Below, in pieces: positions 58,261-64,000 of a stretch of 64,000 nt of DNA. The DNA lies in assembly GCA_950295325.1 (NCBI GenBank), contig OX485809.1, positions 39,899,081-39,963,080 of the forward strand, in the 5' to 3' direction. Both the position numbers and the translations under genes were made by a program. The DNA is from Polytrichum commune. Lineage: Eukaryota; Streptophyta; Polytrichopsida; Polytrichales; Polytrichaceae. Position 1 is the first letter of the stretch. Each line of letters starts with the position of its first letter. The notes beneath the pieces were generated by a model. It had not been told where the DNA came from. It saw nothing but the letters and a program-made list of their open reading frames with translations, and searched no databases.

Positions 58261-58909
58261 AAATGTGGCTTACACAAAGCGTTGTGGGAATACCCCTTTT
58301 CACAAGGGACAGAGGCCAAAGTGTCCAACCAATCACCTTACTAGTGCCATTTAGCACCGTCATCACGGGTGGAGTGGGCTATTGTAGCTAGTACATGCAA
58401 GGACGCCACTTGAGCTAGCGCCAAGACCCAACACTTGGAGAGGAGAATGCCACACTAATTGCCTCATTCATCTTCCAAGAACGTTGTTGCCCAACTTGCA
58501 AACAAAGTTCATTGCCCCAAGCTACCTCCCTACGCAACCTTCATTTGCCTCCTTCCATTTTCGTTTGGGGCAATTCTTTGTCAAGCTAGCAATGAGACCT
58601 ATGTTTGAATTTGTGTAATGTGACTCTATGACTGTGTGAGCATTGAGTAATGAGGCTTCATGCTAGTGGGTTGTGGACAATGGCTTAGCACTCGATGTTT
58701 GTACTAGTAGTTGGAACTTGGGAATGGCGAGTGGGCGGAGTAAGGAACGAATTGCAGATAGGGGTAGGATAGAGATAGGAGCGGCGACATGGACTTTTGG
58801 GAAGCATTTCTCCCTATTTTTTCATTTGTGTTCTTCATGTTCTTGCTCATAATTTTGTTGTGTTTGGGTTTGTGCTTGTAACCTAACATGTTGTTGGTTT
58901 ACAAGTTTG
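58261..58909. other. Gene-free stretch
   Basis: No supported gene or ordered repeat. Confidence 0.3.
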
Positions 58910-59300
58910 GTTGATTGCAATTTGTTGCATTCTCATTGTTGCCCTCATGCAATTGCCCTTGTTATTCTCGCTTTGGCTCATCTCGTCGTTGGAGTTGGAT
59001 TTCTGTTCATTTGTTGCTCTCGCCTTGAATCATCTCGTTCTTGTTCATCTTGTTGTTGGACTTCCATTTTGGAATTAACCTTCACTTGGCACTTGCACTA
59101 ATGTTCTTCTAGCCGCCACCTTTTTCTGATTGCCATGTCCCTTGCGATTGCCCTTGTTGATTGCCTTTGTTGGTTGCTCTTTTTAATTGCCTTTGCAATT
59201 GAAATTGTGATCACCTTGACCCTAGTGTTCTAGTGATTGCCTACGCCCTGACCTTCTTGCAATTGCCTCACGCCCTGCGATTACCCTTACCTTTGTGCCA
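58910..59300 (+). repeat. Degenerate GATTGCC / CAATTGCC cryptic repeat
   Basis: Words such as GATTGCCCTTG, CAATTGCC and GATTGCCTTTG recur about ten times within 390 bases without a fixed period. The open frame 58907-59101 translates part of it (Cys/Ser/Leu-rich) and is not called a gene. Confidence 0.45.
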
Positions 59301-62269
59301 TCTTTCTGAACGCTATCCATGTGCTTAGTTTTGGGAGGGATGGCAAAGTTGTGCAAAGACACTATCATTGAGCTTTACTTTATCTCCTCCTAAAACTCCA
59401 ATGACCATGGGCCATGGACATCCCACTCACCAAGAAACATGCTAGGTTATTTGCACATTGTGAAGCCTCCTCTAGTTTCTCAAAGGCTTTGGACTCTGAT
59501 TGTTGCACCTCTGCTCGTGCCAACATTACCGTGAAGTTGATATGCCCAAGAGGCTTATGCCACTCAAGTATGTAAGAGTGCAAAGAGGCCAAAGTGGGCT
59601 GATAAAAAATATGCAAGACATTATAACACCCCAAATGCATGGGGTTCATTGTGTCAATCACTAGACGAATTTGGAAATCAAAGACCTAAGTCACTTAACT
59701 GTGATTGCTAAAATTAAAACCTCTTTCATATTCTTCACAAATATGTTGTAAGGTCACCAATATGTTTACCAAGATGTTGCAAGATTGAATTGTGACTTGC
59801 TTGTTGATGTGTCTATCCCCATAGCATTGTGTTGTTTTCTACCTTAAAGTTTATTGGAACAATGCATTCTCTTGTCAAATTTTCCCAACATCGGGACATA
59901 TTTTTTTATGATTATCTTGCCATGGTGAAAACGTGCCAAGGTCAGCTCTACACTTTGTATTGTGACCCATCTACATGTTTTCAACAAGACTCCTTCCGGG
60001 ACATGTTTGATTTACTACAATGTAAGCATGATACCATGTCGCTATGTTGGGCCCCATCACCAATGAACTTCAATTAGGATTCATAGCACCTTGCATTGGC
60101 ATGTGGTTGAGCCACCCGTGCTACATGGCACACATTTGTAGATGGTTTAGGGGAGACCCAACTTGTTAGCCGCAATTTCTTCAACATTATGGTTGAGGAC
60201 GTTAAAGGGCTATGTTCAGGTATGAATTCTTGCCCTTGCTGAACCTTCATTGTTTGCTTTGTTGCATTTTTGCATTAAGATAACCCTTGATTGCATGGTT
60301 ATGTGGTAGGTGTTGCAACCGACCTGATTGCGGAGTTGACTAGCCACTTTCTAGCCTTGATGTTTATGGATGCACTAGGGGTGGTCTACCCCTAATATTG
60401 GTTACAAACAAATGCGGAGGACCTTCTTGAAGCTCACTATTTTGTCCTAAAGGCCCATTATTGTGTTGAAAAAACAGTTCAGGCAGTCGTTTCACCTCCA
60501 TTCATGGACATGCATGCCTTGAACCATCAAAGCATGATGTTTAAGGGGCCAATGATGGCACATGTTATGGATGTAGTGCAATCTCCATAACCTTGAATCC
60601 ACTTACAAAGTTGTGGCGCACTCTTGCAATGTCAAAGGTTCCAAAGAACAACTTCCTTGAATGGTTTCAAAATGGCGGAATTTGTGGGTGTCCAAGTGTT
60701 TGGACCTTCTCGATAGTGTCCTTCTCAAAGTCAAAATTTTGCAACCAGGTATTCGATCATCTTGCAACATGCGTTGGGATTTGTAGTCAAAAGTTCTACA
60801 CTTTGGAGACTTTCCCTTTTGACCAAATATATGAGGAGTGGCACATTGATGATTGGCAGTGTCGATCAAATTGCTAGAAGGTTCTAGCATCATGTGTTTT
60901 GAGCTTGCTACTAATATCCTGGTGATGTATTTAGGGGTTCAAGGATGTTGGGTTGGTTCATAATTGCAATCTCCATTGTCTTAGCGATTGAAACTTGCTT
61001 GTAATTGTGGAAATTCGATTTCTTCTTGGTTCAGGTATTCATATGGTTTCAATGGTAAATTTGGTGGTAGCTAGAATTTGGTTGCAAGTTCTGATGTGGA
61101 GCTTGAATTTGGTGCAGCTTGTATTGTCCCTTGAGTGTAGCTTGTATTATGCATTGTGAGCAACTTGCATTGCAACTTAAGTGCAACATGTAACTTTGTG
61201 TGTAGCTTGAATTATTTGAGTTTCTTTCTTCGCTTGTTAGTTAGTTTCCGATTTTGGACCTTGGGGCTTGCATTAAGAGTGGAGTTGCAAATCTGGATAC
61301 ACCACGGTAGAGGCCTGATATGAGGGAACTAATGTGCTAAGTTTCCTTTGTCACTATCGTCATGGACATTTTTTTGGATATGTAAAGCTAATGGCCTAAA
61401 CTCTTTATATATCTAATAACCAAAATTTGGACACTATTTTGTTCTTATATTCACCTCCAATGTTGTATTGTTATTTTATATACAACCACTTTGTATCTTC
61501 CTTACAAAAACCTTGTGGAACCAATTTGCTAAGTTCTTAAACACAATATCATAAAATAACACTACAAAGAGCCAATTAAAGAAGGCGTCATTGATACAAG
61601 TACTCCTTGAAATTGGCCCACCATTCAATATCACAAAATCCCCGAACAAATGGTTGCACTACACTACCAAAAGGATCTCAAAGATCGATGAGAGATCAAA
61701 TCTTGAGCTTGAGGACACGCCCTTGAATGAAGGTTATTCAATTCACCAACAGGAGTACGTAAGAAGAAGGACGTCTTTGTAGCTTTTTATTTACAACGAT
61801 TATTCACGCCCCTACCTTCGGACTCAAGGCTCTTGTCTTATGAAATGCTGTAGGCAATAGTGTCACTTGCACATGAATGCATGCAACCCGAACGTGAATG
61901 CAGCCCAAACTAAACTCTGATAGAATTTGTGGTCAAAGCATTTTGCGAGCATGAGGACTTGCACCTTGTACTTTATATATCTGGAAAGGTTGCAACTCAT
62001 AATCTTCAATGGGCAATACTAACAACACCATCCATACTTCACTCTCTAGCTTATCGGATTGATCTTAAGATGTCCACTATATTTTAGATTAAACCATCGA
62101 ATTTTGCTATAGTATATTATGTGCAAACACTTAAGAGCATTACCACCCATCAGGGCATCCTGAACTCCAAAATTTAAACACAAAACTCGAAGTTCATCAC
62201 AGCTCAATTCAAGTTGCATTCATGTGCCCCACCCACGTGTGTGTTTGTTATTCAGGGCAGGTTTAGGGA
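59301..62269. other. Gene-free stretch, possibly transposon debris
   Basis: Several open frames of 80-96 codons (59380-59661 minus, 59829-60077 plus, 60593-60877 plus, 60603-60893 minus) have mixed, protein-like composition, but I recognise no domain and they do not join by splice sites. CAACTTGCATTGCAACTT-like words cluster at 61070-61210. Confidence 0.3.
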
Positions 62270-63060
62270 TTTGATGGGAAACCAGGTGAAAAGTAATCCT
62301 CTACATTGGTTGCTAATGTTTCTAAAGTCATGAACTTCAACCGGTTACTTCTCAAATTCAACTGGTTCATATGTAACTAGCTGTCAATTAGTCCGTTGCC
62401 TTCAATACTAACTCTTGATTTTTTTTATCTCGAAGAATAATATAAGTTACTCCCTCCGTTTCAAAATAAAAGTTACGTTTTAGAAAATCCGTGGGCTTAA
62501 GGTCATTTTTCGCACTTTTAGCACGAAATTGCGTGCGTCGCATAGCTCTCACTAAGCGCTTTCCAGCGAGCTAGGAGTGTCCATAGTAACACCCGTTCAT
62601 CATCATTGATGATTGACACCAATTGATGTCACACATAAAACCGCGTTGATGTGCGTCGACGCCGTCGAGTCCAGATATTAATTGCTAAGCAAGTGTAAAT
62701 TACTATTTGACTTGGTAGTTCATCAGCAACAACATTTACCTTGTTTATGGCAACATTCCAATTTGTTAGACGGAGTTTGAGAGAAATTTCACCAAATGTA
62801 ACTTTTATTTCATTACGCAGTTTATGTCCAAACGTAACTTTTATTTTGAAACGGAGGGAGTATATGAGTAGACTCATTGCATGTGCCATATATATGTAGA
62901 TATGGATCGGTGTTGGGGAGATTAGTGGGGCATAAACGGTCAGATCCCAATGTTTCCAAGTCCAATCAGTTACATGTTGGCATCATCTGAGTTCTTCTTT
63001 ATTAACATCTTCTTGAACTTCAACCGGTTATTTCTTAAACGGTTCACCTGAACTTCAATC
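62270..63060 (+). repeat. Dispersed repeat split by the Stowaway element
   Basis: 62334-62400 (CTTCAACCGGTTACTTCTC, TCAACTGGTTC, TAACTAGC) and 62945-63060 (GTTTCCAAGTCCAATCAGTT, ACATGTTGGCATC) resemble parts of 17760-17980. The Stowaway element sits between the two blocks. Confidence 0.5.
62450..62860. mobile_element. Stowaway MITE, 411 bp, TA target duplication
   Basis: Inverted ends CTCCCTCCGTTTCAAAATAA then AAGTTACGTTT, identical over 31 bases on both sides, flanked by TA (62448-62449 and 62861-62862). CTCCCTCCGT ends are the hallmark of plant Stowaway MITEs, which are mobilised by mariner-like transposases. The long perfect ends suggest a fairly recent insertion. The centre has no coding function; the open frame 62629-62889 crosses the right end. 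Confidence 0.95.
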
Positions 63061-63599
63061 AGTTAACCAAGACTCTCAATCGAGCCACTTAAGCCACAAT
63101 CTACCTTATTAAGAAAACGAGCCAGTTAAGATCCATCTACCTTATGCCACATGAGGAAACTGCAAAGGCCAATGGGACATAGTAAAAATCAATGTGACGG
63201 TGAAATGTTGTAAATACCGTTACCTACAAAGTGACTCCAAATCTATTGGATTTGCCTTGTCTTATTCAAAGTTAATCTCCATTCAAGTCATTTCTCAAAC
63301 CTACAAATATAGGTAGATTTGCAATGTCAACACTGTCCTGAGGCTACCCTCACTTTCAAGTTCATCCAAATTGCAAACCAGAGTGGCAATCTGGCATTGA
63401 ACTGAATGACAAGGCATTTGTTTTGCAGTTCAGTGGTGTCAATAATGGCAATGCTCTAAGTGGGTATCCATTACCGTATGGAAGGATGTGCTACCTTAAC
63501 CGTTTTCTAAGCAAGAAATAAATCAAACAAAACCTCTTACGTATTATTATGAACAAGTACAAATTCGTCTACATAGTATTATCAAGTGAACATGGCTTG
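63061..63599. other. Gene-free stretch
   Basis: No supported gene or ordered repeat. Confidence 0.3.
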
Positions 63600-63912
63600 A
63601 ATGGTTAGTTTTGATTGTTTGCCACGATTCTCAACTTGGATATAAAACTTGGGGATTTTCTTTGATCCATGAACGTGATTTGAAATTTTAGTAATGATCT
63701 TTGGAAATTTCCGATCTCGCATGTTGTTGGTATGATTTTTCAAGGTCAAAAGTGTTGAAGCCATAAAATGACCATGTCGGTCACCCCCAATTATGTTGAC
63801 TTTCAAGCCTAGAATGGTTAACACATTTTGAGCACATAGTCCAATCTCTTTTAAATACAAGTCTTTTTGGTGTCCGTTCTTAGACCTACACACCAATCAA
63901 ATATACGTGTCC
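63600..63912 (-). repeat. Inverted copy of the SAC intron-1 repeat
   Basis: On the minus strand it starts GGACACGTATATTTGATTGG and shares CGGACACCAAAAAGAC, GTGCTCAAAA, ACCATTCTAGG and AGTCAACATAATTGGGGG with the two units in SAC intron 1 (43395-44010). The open frame 63582-63896 is a translation of this repeat and not a gene. Confidence 0.7.
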
Positions 63913-64000
63913 GATAAGGTAAGTAACCAATGAGGCACGTTTACCTTGGATAACTTACCATACATTACATTCAGGTTGGTTTTGGACTTCGATAATAGAA

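Overview
This is nuclear DNA from a land plant, most likely a seed plant with a large, repeat-rich genome. The evidence is a 20-exon SAC-domain gene with short exons, plant-type splice sites and one U12-type AT-AC intron, a plant MAPR2-type cytochrome b5-like gene with a 5'UTR intron, and Stowaway and CACTA miniature transposons. Gene density is low: three apparently functional genes in 64 kb. I cannot name the species.

Layout. 1-13.4 kb: dispersed repeats (a 1.4-1.5 kb LTR-like family), a strand-biased motif array, an 88-bp/44-bp higher-order tandem array, a degraded transposon gene and an ACGT-core motif cluster ending in a CACTA-like terminus. 13.6-15.6 kb: a complete but dead Tc1-like DD34E transposon (13797-15388) with TA target-site duplication, nested in a dispersed repeat whose uninterrupted copy lies at 25.8-26.2 kb. 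18-25 kb: foldback and MITE-like elements around the MAPR2-like gene (coding 21569-21886). 25.7-28.4 kb: broken relics of SAC exons 17, 16 and 15. 28772-31270 (minus): an intronless GH78 alpha-L-rhamnosidase, with a tandem array of about 81-bp units just upstream (31364-31990). 36195-44374 (minus): the SAC phosphoinositide phosphatase, for which all exons join in frame. 45-64 kb: gene-poor, with several palindromic MITEs (a 331-bp CACTA-type element with 3-bp duplication, a 411-bp Stowaway with TA duplication), a second foldback element, a 240-bp tandem duplication and an ATAGTY motif array.

The three genes do not form a pathway. The SAC protein should be an ER or endomembrane PI4P/phosphoinositide phosphatase, the MAPR2-like protein a small haem/steroid-binding protein, and the rhamnosidase an enzyme removing terminal L-rhamnose from glycosides. 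The best leads are the Tc1-like element in a plant genome, the intronless GH78 gene with an upstream minisatellite, the AT-AC intron and apparently lost ATG of the SAC gene, and the motif arrays. All statements come from reading the sequence by eye; no alignment or database search was run.
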